Shown: positions 1 through 17,014, numbered from the stretch's first letter. The stretch is 64,000 nucleotides of DNA from Bradyrhizobium sp. 195 (GCF_023101665.1 NZ_CP082161.1:5332001-5396000), one strand, 5' to 3'. Numbers and translations are program-made. The notes: a model not told the origin generated them from the letters alone.

Positions 1-5
1 CTCAT
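1..5 (-). CDS. rplV: Start of ribosomal protein L22 gene (partial)
   Basis: Only the first five bases of a leftward gene are present: an ATG (complement of positions 3-5) followed by AG, ten bases after the rpsS stop. L22 follows S19 in the bacterial S10 operon and often starts Met-Ser, which fits. The identification rests on gene order alone. Confidence 0.5.
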
Positions 6-15
6 CGTTTAATCC

Positions 16-294
16 TCAAGCCTTCTTGGCTTTCTTGTCGCCGGAGTGGCCATGGAAGGTCCGGGTCGGCGAAAACTCGCCGAACTTGTGACCGACCATT
101 TCCTCGTTGACGGCCACCGGCACGTGCTTCTGACCGTTGTAGACGCCGAAGGTCAGGCCGACGAACTGCGGCAGGATCGTCGAGCGACGGCTCCAGATCT
201 TGATGACGTCGTGACGGCCGGACGCGCGGGCGGCATCTGCCTTCTTGAGCAGAGAACCCTCGACGAACGGGCCTTTCCAGACTGAACGAACCAT
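16..294 (-). CDS. rpsS: 30S ribosomal protein S19
   Basis: This 92-residue protein binds 16S rRNA in the head of the small subunit together with S13. The N-terminus ([19 protein letters not shown]), the central [12 protein letters not shown] segment and the C-terminal [20 protein letters not shown] stretch are diagnostic for S19, and the length is usual. It lies 12 bases downstream of rplB in the S10 operon and just upstream of rplV, which is cut by the window edge. Nothing unusual is visible. Confidence 0.98.
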   Translation of the reverse strand: MVRSVWKGPFVEGSLLKKADAARASGRHDVIKIWSRRSTILPQFVGLTFGVYNGQKHVPVAVNEEMVGHKFGEFSPTRTFHGHSGDKKAKKA

Positions 295-306
295 GTCCGG
301 CGTTCC

Positions 307-1140
307 TTACTTCTTCCGCTTGTGGCGGCTTAGGAGAATGAATTTGTTGGTCGACTTGTTGGTGCGGGTCTTCTTGCCCTTGGTCGGCTTGCCCCACGGA
401 GTGACCGGGTGGCGGCCGCCCGAGGTACGACCTTCACCACCGCCGTGCGGATGGTCGATCGGGTTCATCGAGACACCGCGGTTATGCGGCTTGCGGCCCA
501 GCCAACGGTTACGGCCGGCCTTGCCGATCGAGGTGTTCATGTGATCCGGGTTCGACACCGCGCCGATCGTGCCGCGGCAACGGCCGTGCACCAGGCGCTG
601 CTCGCCCGAGTTCAGGCGGATGATCACGTAGTCCTGGTCGCGGCCGACGAGCTGAGCATAGGTGCCCGCGGAACGGGCAAGCTGGCCGCCCTTCCCGATC
701 TTGACCTCGATGTTGTGGATGATCGTACCGACCGGCATGTTGCCGAGCGGCATGACGTTGCCCGGCTTCACGTCGACATAGTTGCCGGCGACGACGGTGT
801 CACCCACGGCCAGGCGCTGCGGCGCCAGGATATAGGCCTGGGTGCCGTCCTCATACTTGACCAACGCGATGAACGCGGTGCGGTTCGGATCGTATTCCAG
901 CCGCTCGACCGTCGCGGGCGCATCGACCTTGTCGCGCTTGAAGTCGACGATGCGCAGGGTCTGCTTGTGACCGCCGCCGCGGAAGCGCACGGTGATGCGA
1001 CCGGTGTTGTTGCGGCCGCCCGAGGAGTGCTTGCCCTCGGTGAGCGCCTTGACCGGCTTGCCCTTGTAGAGGGCCGAACGATCGACCATGACCAGCTGGC
1101 GCTGGCCCGGCGTCGTAGGATTGAATGTCTTCAGTGCCAT
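307..1140 (-). CDS. rplB: 50S ribosomal protein L2
   Basis: L2 (277 aa) is a primary 23S rRNA-binding protein needed for subunit association and peptidyl-transferase structure. Family signatures are clear: the N-terminal [14 protein letters not shown] region, the [18 protein letters not shown] basic stretch and the C-terminal [18 protein letters not shown] segment containing the conserved histidine loop. It sits between rplW and rpsS in the leftward S10 operon with 12-base spacers on both sides, so it is co-transcribed. Length and sequence are normal for alphaproteobacteria. Confidence 0.99.
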   Translation of the reverse strand: MALKTFNPTTPGQRQLVMVDRSALYKGKPVKALTEGKHSSGGRNNTGRITVRFRGGGHKQTLRIVDFKRDKVDAPATVERLEYDPNRTAFIALVKYEDGTQAYILAPQRLAVGDTVVAGNYVDVKPGNVMPLGNMPVGTIIHNIEVKIGKGGQLARSAGTYAQLVGRDQDYVIIRLNSGEQRLVHGRCRGTIGAVSNPDHMNTSIGKAGRNRWLGRKPHNRGVSMNPIDHPHGGGEGRTSGGRHPVTPWGKPTKGKKTRTNKSTNKFILLSRHKRKK

Positions 1141-1152
1141 CGTCGTACGACC

Positions 1153-1455
1153 TTACAGACCGGTGGTGACGTCGATCCGGTGGCCCTCTTCGAGGGTCAC
1201 GATCGCGCGCTTGGTGTTCGACTGCGAGCCGAGATTGCCGCGGAAGATCTTGGTCTTGCCCTTGCGGACAAGCGTGTTGACGCTCTTGACCTTGACGTCG
1301 AACAGCTTCTCGATCGCTTCCTTGATCTGCGGCTTGGTCGCCTTGGCGGCCACCTTGAACAGAACCTTGTTGTGCTCGGAGGCGATCGTCGCCTTTTCGG
1401 TCACGACCGGCGACACGATCACGTCGTAGTGGCGAGCCTCGATGTTCTTCGTCAT
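1153..1455 (-). CDS. rplW: 50S ribosomal protein L23
   Basis: L23 (100 aa) lies at the exit of the ribosomal tunnel and docks trigger factor and SRP. The start was placed at the ATG giving [20 protein letters not shown], because a longer reading frame upstream only overlaps rplD. The conserved VSPVVTEKA motif near the N-terminus and the basic [11 protein letters not shown] segment are typical. Its start overlaps the rplD stop by 4 bases, which implies translational coupling within the S10 operon. Confidence 0.98.
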   Translation of the reverse strand: MTKNIEARHYDVIVSPVVTEKATIASEHNKVLFKVAAKATKPQIKEAIEKLFDVKVKSVNTLVRKGKTKIFRGNLGSQSNTKRAIVTLEEGHRIDVTTGL

Positions 1456-2072
1456 TTGAAGCGCGCCTCCAGCGCATCGATGGCGGCCTTGGTCAGAACG
1501 AGCTTCTGACGGCGCAGGATGTCGTAGACGTTGATGCCCTGGATCGGCAGCACGTCCATGTTCGGGATGTTGCGAGCCGCAGCGGCGAAGCCGTTGTTGA
1601 GCTCGGCGCCGTCGATGATCAGCGCGTTGGTCAGGCCGAGACCCGAGAAGTGACCGAGCAGCGCCTTGGTCTTGGCGGCTTCCAGCGCGGCCTTCTCGAT
1701 CACGACGAGATCGCCGTCCTTGGCCTTGGCCGAGAGCGCATGCTTCAGCGCCAGTGCGCGGACCTTCTTCGGCAGGTCGGTGGCGTGCGAACGCACCACC
1801 GGCCCGAAGGCACGGCCGCCGCCGCGGAACTGCGGCACGCGGGCCGAACCGTGACGAGCACCGCCGGTGCCCTTCTGCTTGTACATCTTCTTGCCAGTGC
1901 GCCAAATCTCGGCGCGGCCCTTGGCCTTGTGCGTGCCGGCCTGACGCTTGTTGAGCTGCCATTGCACGCAACGCGCAATAATGTCCTGGCGCGGCTCGAG
2001 GCCGAAAATGGTGTCGGACAGCTGGACCGAACCGGCTTCCTTACCTTCGAGGGTGGTGACCTTCAGTTCCAT
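1452..2072 (-). CDS. rplD: 50S ribosomal protein L4
   Basis: L4 (206 aa) binds 23S rRNA and lines the exit tunnel. In enterobacteria it also represses its own operon, and whether that applies here is unknown. The start is the ATG giving [14 protein letters not shown]. An upstream in-frame extension runs into rplC and is rejected. The central loop with [20 protein letters not shown] is the conserved tunnel extension. rplD begins within two bases of the end of rplC and overlaps rplW by 4 bases. Confidence 0.98.
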   Translation of the reverse strand: MELKVTTLEGKEAGSVQLSDTIFGLEPRQDIIARCVQWQLNKRQAGTHKAKGRAEIWRTGKKMYKQKGTGGARHGSARVPQFRGGGRAFGPVVRSHATDLPKKVRALALKHALSAKAKDGDLVVIEKAALEAAKTKALLGHFSGLGLTNALIIDGAELNNGFAAAARNIPNMDVLPIQGINVYDILRRQKLVLTKAAIDALEARFK

Positions 2073-2073
2073 C

Positions 2074-2790
2074 TCACGCACCCTCCTGCTGGGCCGCAGC
2101 CTCGGCTTCGCCACCCGCAACCTTGAACTTGCCGGGCTTCGGAGCTTCCTTCGGCAGCGGCTTCTTGACGGCGTCGCGCACGCGAATCCAGCCGCCCTTG
2201 GAGCCGGGAACGGCGCCTTCGACGAGGATCAGGCCACGCTCGACATCGAGCTGAACGACGCGAAGGTTGAGCGTGGTGATGCGGTCGACACCCATATGGC
2301 CGGGCATCTTCTTGTTCTTCCAGGTCTTGCCGGGGTCCTGACGGCCACCGGTCGAACCGATCGAGCGGTGCGAGACCGAGACGCCGTGGGTGGCGCGCAG
2401 GCCGCCGAAGTTCCAGCGCTTCATACCACCGGCGAAGCCCTTACCGACCGAGGTGCCGGTGACGTCGACGAACTGGCCGACGACGAAGTGGTCGGCAAGG
2501 ATCTCGGCACCAACGGGGATCATGGCATCCGCGGTGACGCGGAATTCCTCGACCTGCCGCTTCGGCTCGACCTTGGCGACCGCGAACTGGCCGCGCTCCG
2601 CCTTGGGCATGTAAACGGTCTTGCGGCTGCCAGAACCAAGCTGGAGCGCGACGTAACCGTTCTTCTCTTCGGTGCGGTGGCCTACGACCTGGCAATTGCC
2701 GAGCTTCAGCACGGTCACGGGGATATGTTCGCCGGCCTCTGTAAAGACCCGCGTCATCCCGACCTTTTGTGCGATCACTCCGGAGCGCAT
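2074..2790 (-). CDS. rplC: 50S ribosomal protein L3
   Basis: L3 (238 aa) nucleates 50S assembly near the peptidyl-transferase centre. The start is the ATG giving [16 protein letters not shown], the standard bacterial L3 N-terminus. The frame runs 26 codons further upstream, but that overlaps rpsJ. Family motifs include [17 protein letters not shown] and [16 protein letters not shown] around residues 140-180. The C-terminus carries an Ala/Glu-rich tail (about residues 225-238) that is common in rhizobia. Confidence 0.98.
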   Translation of the reverse strand: MRSGVIAQKVGMTRVFTEAGEHIPVTVLKLGNCQVVGHRTEEKNGYVALQLGSGSRKTVYMPKAERGQFAVAKVEPKRQVEEFRVTADAMIPVGAEILADHFVVGQFVDVTGTSVGKGFAGGMKRWNFGGLRATHGVSVSHRSIGSTGGRQDPGKTWKNKKMPGHMGVDRITTLNLRVVQLDVERGLILVEGAVPGSKGGWIRVRDAVKKPLPKEAPKPGKFKVAGGEAEAAAQQEGA

Positions 2791-2842
2791 CGGCTTGCTT
2801 CCTGTTCTTTCTGTCCGCTTGCGCGAACGGGATCCAAAAATC

Positions 2843-3151
2843 TTAGAGCTTGATCTCGACGTCGACACCGGCGGCCAGGTCGAGCTTCATCAAAGCATCG
2901 ACGGTCTGCGGGGTCGGATCGACGATGTCGAGCAGGCGCTTGTGAGTGCGCATCTCGAACTGCTCGCGGCTCTTCTTGTCGACGTGGGGCGAACGGTTGA
3001 CGGTGAACTTCTCGATGCGGGTGGGCAGCGGAATGGGTCCGCGGACCTGCGCGCCGGTGCGCTTCGCCGTGTTCACGATCTCGCGGGTCGACGTATCGAG
3101 GATACGATGGTCGAACGCCTTGAGACGGATACGAATGTTTTGGCCGTTCAT
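2843..3151 (-). CDS. rpsJ: 30S ribosomal protein S10 / NusE
   Basis: S10 (102 aa) is a small-subunit head protein that also acts as the NusE antitermination factor, partnering NusB and NusG. The sequence [19 protein letters not shown] followed by [20 protein letters not shown] is unmistakable. It is the first gene of the S10 group, 52 bases before rplC. Upstream of it (3152-3234) lies a short-repeat cluster separating it from tuf, so an S10 promoter may sit there or inside tuf. Confidence 0.99.
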
Positions 3152-3167
3152 TGCCGTGCTTTCTCTA

Positions 3168-3234
3168 GTGAGTGGCGAGTAGCGAGTAGCGAATAGAATT
3201 CCCTATTCGCCACTCCCCATTCCCTATTCGCTTG

Positions 3235-3238
<4 letters not shown>
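3168..3238. repeat. Short tandem/inverted repeat cluster between rpsJ and tuf
   Basis: The 83-base spacer between tuf and rpsJ is mostly repetitive. On the left, 7-mer units of the form GAGTAGC/GAATAGC are iterated. On the right, CCCTATTCGC occurs twice with CACTCCCC between. The two halves are inverted relative to each other (GCGAATAG at 3189-3196 against CTATTCGC at 3203-3210), so the transcript can fold into alternative hairpins. I recall similar GCGAATAG/GAGTAGC repeats in other Bradyrhizobium spacers. Confidence 0.75.
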
Positions 3239-4425
<1,187 letters not shown>

Positions 4426-4465
4426 TTGACTCTCCGTTCAATCGTCAGTTCGTGACCGACGACAA

Positions 4466-6538
<2,073 letters not shown>

Positions 6539-6568
6539 TGGGTGTTCCTTAGATTCCGTGTTTCGCCG

Positions 6569-7054
<486 letters not shown>

Positions 7055-7426
7055 TTACTTCGGACGCTTCGCGCCGTACTTCGAACGACGCTGCTTACGG
7101 TTCTTGACGCCCTGGGTATCCAGAACGCCGCGGAGGATGTGGTAGCGCACGCCGGGCAAGTCCTTGACGCGACCGCCGCGGATCATGACCACCGAGTGCT
7201 CCTGGAGGTTATGGCCCTCACCGGGGATGTAGCCGATCACCTCGAAGCCGTTGGTCAGGCGCACCTTGGCGACCTTACGAAGCGCCGAGTTCGGCTTCTT
7301 CGGGGTCGTGGTGTAGACGCGGGTGCAAACACCACGCTTCTGCGGCGACTGCTGCAGCGCCGGCACCTTCTTGCGCGACTTCTGCACTTCACGCGGTTGA
7401 GCGATCAGCTGGTTGATCGTCGGCAT
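7055..7426 (-). CDS. rpsL: 30S ribosomal protein S12
   Basis: S12 (123 aa) lies in the decoding centre and is the classical target site of streptomycin-resistance mutations. The start is the ATG giving [12 protein letters not shown], the universal S12 N-terminus. The frame extends 53 codons upstream but that part has no S12 character. The [19 protein letters not shown] loop carries the conserved lysine that is changed in resistant mutants, and it is wild type here. rpsL is the first gene of the str operon and has a long upstream leader. Confidence 0.99.
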   Translation of the reverse strand: MPTINQLIAQPREVQKSRKKVPALQQSPQKRGVCTRVYTTTPKKPNSALRKVAKVRLTNGFEVIGYIPGEGHNLQEHSVVMIRGGRVKDLPGVRYHILRGVLDTQGVKNRKQRRSKYGAKRPK

Positions 7427-7796
7427 CCTGGCCTTACCCTTTGTTCTGTCGCAGATCCTTCCGGATCCGCTGTCTTGCCGCAGCCCGTTGCCGGGACCGC
7501 AAATTCTTTCGAGCAACCCGCCCGACGGGGTCGCCTTCCGCGGAACAATCCGCACAAAGCGAAATCGCGCCAACCGCCCCATCAACGGGCGGAAAGCGCT
7601 TCGACGCCACAGAGGACCGCAGTATGAGGCCGGTCAGCGTAAAGCCGCGGCCCGCGCACTGAGGTCATGCATCCGAATTCGATCTCTAGAGAACGTGCTC
7701 AAGAGAACTAGAATCGCACTGGCATTGCCTAGCTATGATCGACAGCGTTTGAGCGGCATTCGTCGAGGTTGGTGCCCGTCTTGAGCGATCCCTGCT

Positions 7797-7833
7797 GATC
7801 TAGTCCTTGTGGGATCTAGCTCTTGGGGATCTA
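7797..7833. promoter_or_regulatory. Three phased GATCTA boxes in the rpsL leader
   Basis: GATCTAG at 7797-7803, GATCTAG at 7813-7819 and GATCTA at 7828-7833 are spaced 16 and 15 bases apart, about one and a half helical turns. The latter two are preceded by GG. They lie downstream of the candidate str promoter, so they could act as RNA or DNA elements. Function is unknown. Confidence 0.35.
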
Positions 7834-7891
7834 ACGGGTGGCCCGTTCCGACGCTGGCGATGCTCACCGCCTGTCGTTAAGTGAGGCGCTT

Positions 7892-7919
7892 TCTATAAGT
7901 GAGAATCGTTCAAGTCAAG
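7892..7919 (-). promoter_or_regulatory. Candidate sigma-70 promoter for the str operon
   Basis: Read leftward, CTTGAC (complement of 7914-7919) is followed after 16 bases by TATAGA (complement of 7892-7897). CTTGAC is the favoured -35 box in alphaproteobacterial housekeeping promoters. Transcription would start near 7885 and run into rpsL. Confidence 0.5.
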
Positions 7920-8312
7920 GCGAAACGACAGTCACAAAGCGCTCAGGAGCCTGTCAAAATCGCTGTTTGCCGCCCTCGCCGCCTGCCCCTGATATGGAAG
8001 CGCAGCACCCATTTCGCCAGCTCGTCGAACATTTATATCCGGGCGAAATGTAACTTTATAACGATCTGCGAGAGCTTTTTGGGCTCTTAACGCGTTAACG
8101 AGCGTTAATCTCTTCGCTTCGACAGCAATCGGCATCGGGACGTTACCAAAAAATGGCGAAAGGTCGCCCGCGCGACCAACGTCCGTGACATCGCGTCCCG
8201 GCCGATTCCCCGTGAGAGATATCCGGCCGAGCTTTCGAATCGACGAGTTCATCGGTCCATGCGGACCCCCGCGAATGCCGAAGACCGGAATCACAGAATC
8301 GGTGCGGCCCGC

Positions 8313-10337
8313 TTACTCCTCCCCGTCGTCGTCCTCATCATCCTCGAGGTCGTCTTCATCATCATCGTCTCTGCCGTCGTCGGCGTGAGCCGCCGCGCCA
8401 TGCGGCTGGTGGATCTGGTCGTTCCACAGCTTGCGATAGGTGCCGTTCTTGGCGAGCAATTGGGCATGCGAGCCGCGTTCGATCGCCCTGCCCGCGGAAA
8501 TCACGATGATTTCGTCCATCTCAACCACCGAGGTCAGCCGGTGGGTCGACCAGATCATGGTGCGGCCCTTGGCGACCTTGAGCAGCGTCCGGTTGATTGC
8601 AGCTTCCGTGGTCTGGTCCAGCGCCGAGGTCGCCTCGTCCAGCAGCAGCACCGAGGGATTGCGAATGATCGCGCGCGCGATCGCGATGCGCTGGCGCTGG
8701 CCGCCCGACAGGGTATCGCCGCGCTCGCCGACCGGCGTGTCGTATCGCTGCGGCAGGCTCATGATATAGCGGTGGATCTCGGCCTTCTTGGCCGCGTCCT
8801 CCACCTCCTCGTCGCTCGCGCCTTCCTTGCCGAGCCGGATGTTCTCGCGGATCGACATGTTGAACAGCATGTTCTCCTGGAACACCACTGCCATGCTCCG
8901 GCGCAGGGAATCCAGCGTCACCTTGCGGACGTCGACGCCGTCGATGGTGACGCGCCCCTCGTTGGGCACGTAGAGCCGCAGGATCAGGTTGAGCAACGTG
9001 CTCTTGCCGGAGCCGCTCGGGCCGACGATCGCGATGCGCTTGCCCGCATTGAGCTTGAGACTGAGATTATCCAGCACCGGCGTCTGACTGCCCTCGTACT
9101 GGAAGGTGACGTGATCGAAGGTGATGTCGTTGGTGATGCGCGGCAGGTCGGGCGCGCCAGGGCGATCAGCGCTGCGGGTCGGCTGGTCCAGCAACTCCTG
9201 GATGTGGCGGATCGCGGCGGCCGAGGAGATCGACACGGGGATGAAATGCATCACGTGGGCGATGTTGTAGGAGACCTCCCAGAACGCGCTCTCGAAGGTG
9301 ACGAAGGTGCCGATGGTGATCTGGCCCTTGGTCGCCAGGTACGCGCCGATGGCCAGCACGACGAGGTGCAGCAGCAGCACCGAGATGGTGACCGTGCGCT
9401 CCACCATGGTCGACAGGAACGTGGCCGAGGCGATCTTGTTGCGGGTCTCGTCGTTGCGGAAGCGGAAGAACCCGAACATCTTGCGCTGCAGGCTGAATGC
9501 CTTGATCACGGCCTGTGCCGCCACGTTCTCCTGCACCATCCCGAGCAGCGCGCTCTCGTTGAGCTTCTGCTCGTAATTGGCCTGCACCGCCTTGGGCGTC
9601 AGGATCCGCGGGCCGATCAGCGTGATCGGGAACACGAGCAGCGCAACGGCCGCGAGCTGCCAGTTCAGGAACACCATCAGGACGATGCCGGCGATCAATT
9701 CCAGAAACGGCAGCGCGGCACTGTTGGCGAAAGTCTTCACCGAGCCTTCAAAGGCCGAAAGGTCGACCGAGAAGCGCGACAGGATCTCGCCGCGCTTGAT
9801 GCGGCCGAAATAGGCCGCCGGCAGGTCCTGGACGTGCTCAAACAGGCGCTTGCGGACGTCGGAGATGATACAGGCCGCCAGCCGCGCATCCCAGCGCTCG
9901 TACCAGACGGCGACGATCGAGGTGAAGATGCCGGCGACGGCGAGCACGCCGAGGATCTTGTACAGCGCCTGGAAGTCCTCCTCGCCGAGCGCATCGTCGA
10001 TCAGGAACTTGAGGCTGAGAGGCATGATGACGTTGAACAGCGTCTCGACGAGGACGCCAAACGCCACGAATGACAGCATCCGCTTGTAATTGGTCAGATG
10101 GGGTTTGACGAACCCGACGATGGTCGCGAGCGCGCCGGCGGCCTCGCGTGCGGTAAAGACGACGAGGTCCTCGTCCTCATCGTCGTCATCAAGCTCCAAC
10201 TCGTCATCTGCCTCGTCTTCGTCGTCCTCGTCGTCTTCGAGGTCCGGCTTGGCAGAAGCGGCGAGCTTGTCGTCGAGCTCGGCCGCCTCTTCGGCGGCGA
10301 GCTTCTGTTTGTCGGGCGGGAGGGGCTTGGACGCCAT
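8313..10337 (-). CDS. ABC exporter half-transporter with acidic tails
   Basis: This 674-residue protein fuses an exporter-type membrane domain (about residues 75-380, six predicted helices) to a nucleotide-binding domain. Walker A GPSGSGKST is near residue 438, the signature LSGGQRQR near 542, Walker B LLLDEATSALD near 564 and the H-loop histidine in STHRLTS near 595. It would work as a homodimer in the inner membrane (MsbA/lipid-exporter-like architecture). The substrate is not evident. Both ends are extraordinarily acidic: residues about 32-57 and the last 22 residues are almost all Asp/Glu. It lies downstream of the FAD/methyltransferase gene, with its own candidate promoter and a palindrome in the 132-base gap. 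Confidence 0.92.
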   Translation of the reverse strand: MASKPLPPDKQKLAAEEAAELDDKLAASAKPDLEDDEDDEDEADDELELDDDDEDEDLVVFTAREAAGALATIVGFVKPHLTNYKRMLSFVAFGVLVETLFNVIMPLSLKFLIDDALGEEDFQALYKILGVLAVAGIFTSIVAVWYERWDARLAACIISDVRKRLFEHVQDLPAAYFGRIKRGEILSRFSVDLSAFEGSVKTFANSAALPFLELIAGIVLMVFLNWQLAAVALLVFPITLIGPRILTPKAVQANYEQKLNESALLGMVQENVAAQAVIKAFSLQRKMFGFFRFRNDETRNKIASATFLSTMVERTVTISVLLLHLVVLAIGAYLATKGQITIGTFVTFESAFWEVSYNIAHVMHFIPVSISSAAAIRHIQELLDQPTRSADRPGAPDLPRITNDITFDHVTFQYEGSQTPVLDNLSLKLNAGKRIAIVGPSGSGKSTLLNLILRLYVPNEGRVTIDGVDVRKVTLDSLRRSMAVVFQENMLFNMSIRENIRLGKEGASDEEVEDAAKKAEIHRYIMSLPQRYDTPVGERGDTLSGGQRQRIAIARAIIRNPSVLLLDEATSALDQTTEAAINRTLLKVAKGRTMIWSTHRLTSVVEMDEIIVISAGRAIERGSHAQLLAKNGTYRKLWNDQIHQPHGAAAHADDGRDDDDEDDLEDDEDDDGEE

Positions 10338-10385
10338 GAAACCAACCGATGCTGACGGCCGGCATGACCGCAGAGAAAGCAGGAG

Positions 10386-10402
10386 ATAGCGGTAACCGCT
10401 AT
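10386..10402. promoter_or_regulatory. Perfect 17-base palindrome, operator candidate
   Basis: ATAGCGGT and its exact inverse ACCGCTAT flank a single central base. The palindrome starts right after the predicted transcription start of the ABC exporter gene, where a repressor would block initiation or clearance. It has no T-tract, so it is not a terminator for the upstream gene. Confidence 0.45.
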
Positions 10403-10409
10403 TGCACCG

Positions 10410-10438
10410 ATTCTATGCGATCAAGATGAATTCGGCAA
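10410..10438 (-). promoter_or_regulatory. Candidate promoter of the ABC exporter gene
   Basis: Read leftward, TTGCCG (complement of 10433-10438) and TAGAAT (complement of 10410-10415) are separated by 17 bases. The start site would fall near 10403, immediately before the palindrome at 10386-10402 and about 65 bases before the exporter ATG. Confidence 0.45.
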
Positions 10439-10469
10439 AACAATTGGCGAAGGCGCTCGCTCCAAGCGG

Positions 10470-12530
10470 CTAATCGTCGTCCTCGTCCTCGACCTTGTCG
10501 AAGAAGGAATAGCGCAAGCTGTCGGCGTCGGCATACCACTGCCCCGGCCCCCTGTTGGCGGCGAGCGTCGCCTCCCAGAGCGCATCGGTGCAATCCTTGC
10601 GGTGCATCGAGAGGTCGAAACCGTTGCCGAAGAACAGCTCGGACCATTCCCACCAGGTCCCGAGCTTCTTGACCCCGCGCAGGAGGTCGTAGCGGTCAAT
10701 CAGAGCCGGAGCCATGTCCGAGGTGATCGAGCCGAACACGAGGCCGGTCTTGACCACGCGGTTCAGCTCCTTGATCGCGCGGACCACCTGCTTCGGAGAA
10801 ACGTGGCAAAGGCTGGTCTCGAACACGAAGTCGAACGCGCCGTCCTTGAACGGCATGTCGGTGATCGAGCCGAGCTTGTTGTACTTGCTCAGCGCCTTCG
10901 GCGTCCTGGCGTGGACGGCACGGTTGTTCTCGATGCCGAAGGCATCGATGCCGCGCTCGCGCAAGGCGCCGACCAGCTCACCGCTGGCCGAGCCCGCGAC
11001 GAGCAGCTTGGCGCCCTTGGTCTTGCCCCAGACGATGCCAAGCAGCTTGGCGAGATAATCCGGGTCGGTGAAGTGGCGCCACGCCTCGTGATAGGGGCCA
11101 AGGCCCCGATAGTTCTCGAAATAGTCGCGGTCGATCTTGTCGGAGACCGGCTTGCCATCCTGCGCGCGCTTGCGGCGCAGGCGCATCATCTCGGTCAGGA
11201 TGATGTCGGTCGCCGCGTCCGAGGAATCGAGCAGGCCGTTCAGCGTCGAGTCGAACAGATAGTCGCCGACCACCACGATGCCCGGATGCTCCTTCGGCTC
11301 CGGCCGGTGGTTGGTCATGACGTCGCGCACGGGCAGACCGCCCGGTATAGCGTTCACGGACGACAGCCAGCGGTGGATCTTGCCTTCCATGAAATGCGAC
11401 CGCGCATCGCCGAGCGAAGCCGGCAGCGACTTCAGCGCGGCGTCGATCAGCTCCTGGTCCGACAGATTGGCGAAGGCCAGCGCGTCCGAGCCGGGAATCA
11501 GCCAGTTCAGCACGCCGTGCTTGCCGACGTCGTGGCGCGCGCCCTCGTTGTAGACGCAGCAGCCGCCGAAGGCTTCCGACATGAACCAGGCGCCGGGAAT
11601 CTTCTCGCCCCAGAATGGCGTGTCGAACAGAATCGAGACGCGCAGGTAATGCGCGGGACGGTCGAAATAGGAGACGTGCTTGACCATCGACTTGCGCAGC
11701 TGCTCGCCTTCCCAGCCGACGGTGGCGAGCCAGGAATGCGGCAGGCAGACCAGCACGAGATCGAAGTCGCGGGTCTCCGGTCCCTTGCCGTTCATCATCT
11801 TGAGCTGGTAGCGGCCGGTCGGCGCCTTGCCCACGGTGAGCACGCGGTGATTGAGCTGGATGTCGGCGTTGACCTCCGACTGCAGGCATTCGATCAGCTG
11901 CTCGTTGCCGTTCTGGATGGAATAGAGGCCAATATAGCCGTCAACATCCATCAGATAGTTCTTGAGCGCGTTGAGGCCGTTGGTGTTGTGGCTCTCGGTC
12001 GCAATGTCGGAGCGCGCCATCACCTTGAAGAAGCGCTTTGCGGTCTCGTCCTCGACCTCCTCGTCGAGCACCTGCTCGGCGGTCTTGTACGCCCAGGGGT
12101 TGTCGTTGTCGTGCGCGCCGACGCCCTCGTAATATTCGATCGGCGACATCACCTCGGTACAACGTTTGCGGAACGCTTCGATGGCAGCCGCGGTCTTGGC
12201 GCCGTATTTGCGGCGCATGCCGGGCACGTCGCTCAGCAGCTCGCCGCCGAACTGCACCTGCTCGGCATCCATCGGAATGGTCTGCAGCCCGAAATGCTGA
12301 ATCAGCTCGCGCAGCGGATCGGGCCCGGTCATCGAGTAGTCGTAGATCTCGGCAACGCCGGCCTCGTACATCGCAGGCGCGGAATCGAACTTGCGCGTGA
12401 CGATCTTGCCGCCGAGCCGGTCGGAGGCCTCGTAGATGGTGACACGACAGAGATCGCCAAGCTTGCGCTTCAGATACCAGGCGCTCATCAGCCCACCGGG
12501 GCCGCCGCCTACGATTGCGAGATCAAGCAT
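10470..12530 (-). CDS. FAD-dependent oxidoreductase fused to a methyltransferase
   Basis: The N-terminal part (residues 1 to about 450) is a flavin amine-oxidase/desaturase-like Rossmann domain: the dinucleotide motif VGGGPGGLMSAWYL starts at residue 7 and is followed by an IYEASDRLGGKI second motif. A VVVGDYLFDSTLNG segment near residue 425 fits the C-terminal FAD contact. The last ~180 residues look like a class I SAM methyltransferase (LLVAGSASGELVGAL near residue 506, then AFGIENN). The protein ends in an acidic DEDDD tail. It is 686 aa, starts just after the rpoC terminator and is followed by the ABC exporter. The substrate is unknown, and the methyltransferase half has a weakened glycine motif. 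Confidence 0.8.
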   Translation of the reverse strand: MLDLAIVGGGPGGLMSAWYLKRKLGDLCRVTIYEASDRLGGKIVTRKFDSAPAMYEAGVAEIYDYSMTGPDPLRELIQHFGLQTIPMDAEQVQFGGELLSDVPGMRRKYGAKTAAAIEAFRKRCTEVMSPIEYYEGVGAHDNDNPWAYKTAEQVLDEEVEDETAKRFFKVMARSDIATESHNTNGLNALKNYLMDVDGYIGLYSIQNGNEQLIECLQSEVNADIQLNHRVLTVGKAPTGRYQLKMMNGKGPETRDFDLVLVCLPHSWLATVGWEGEQLRKSMVKHVSYFDRPAHYLRVSILFDTPFWGEKIPGAWFMSEAFGGCCVYNEGARHDVGKHGVLNWLIPGSDALAFANLSDQELIDAALKSLPASLGDARSHFMEGKIHRWLSSVNAIPGGLPVRDVMTNHRPEPKEHPGIVVVGDYLFDSTLNGLLDSSDAATDIILTEMMRLRRKRAQDGKPVSDKIDRDYFENYRGLGPYHEAWRHFTDPDYLAKLLGIVWGKTKGAKLLVAGSASGELVGALRERGIDAFGIENNRAVHARTPKALSKYNKLGSITDMPFKDGAFDFVFETSLCHVSPKQVVRAIKELNRVVKTGLVFGSITSDMAPALIDRYDLLRGVKKLGTWWEWSELFFGNGFDLSMHRKDCTDALWEATLAANRGPGQWYADADSLRYSFFDKVEDEDDD

Positions 12531-12665
12531 GTGAGTTCCGTGGTCTCCGGCCCTGCCCCCGTCACGGGATCCACCGGTCTAAACTCTCCTAGCAGAAGCG
12601 CTTTTGCGCCTGAAGGAAAGATGAACAAAGGTTGATCCTGCATCGCAGCAGGCAATGAAAGCAGC

Positions 12666-12692
12666 AAAAAGGCCGGCTTGCGCCGGCCTTTT
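12666..12692 (-). terminator. Rho-independent terminator after rpoC
   Basis: GGCCGGC and GCCGGCC (12671-12677 and 12682-12688) form a perfect 7-bp GC stem with a four-base loop. A/T runs extend the stem on both sides, so the leftward transcript ends in a U-tract. It lies 32 bases past the rpoC stop. Confidence 0.9.
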
Positions 12693-12723
12693 CATTGTCC
12701 TCGGTATTCCTACGGATGAACCA

Positions 12724-16920
<4,197 letters not shown>

Positions 16921-17014
16921 CGTCTTCTCCTCGCGTGCCGGTCGCCTCCGGCCGCAAATTCGAAAATCACTTGAGCAGGCGCCCTGCCCTCAAGGCCTCG
17001 GGCGGGGCGCCGGT

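Larger units (their letters stand above)
7427..8312. other. 886-base non-coding leader/spacer upstream of the str operon
   Basis: No convincing gene lies between the ABC exporter stop and the rpsL start. The region holds a candidate leftward promoter (7892-7919), three regularly spaced GATCTA boxes (7797-7833) and a TCTCTAGAGA palindrome near 7683. A 120-codon leftward frame at 7932-8294 lacks any recognisable protein character. The predicted transcript would have an untranslated leader of about 450 bases, long for a str operon, so a closer promoter may exist that I did not recognise. Confidence 0.6.

Noticed and set aside
7932..8294. 120-codon leftward frame upstream of rpsL
   Set aside because: No recognisable motif, no good ribosome-binding site, and it overlaps the candidate str promoter region. 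Treated as non-coding.
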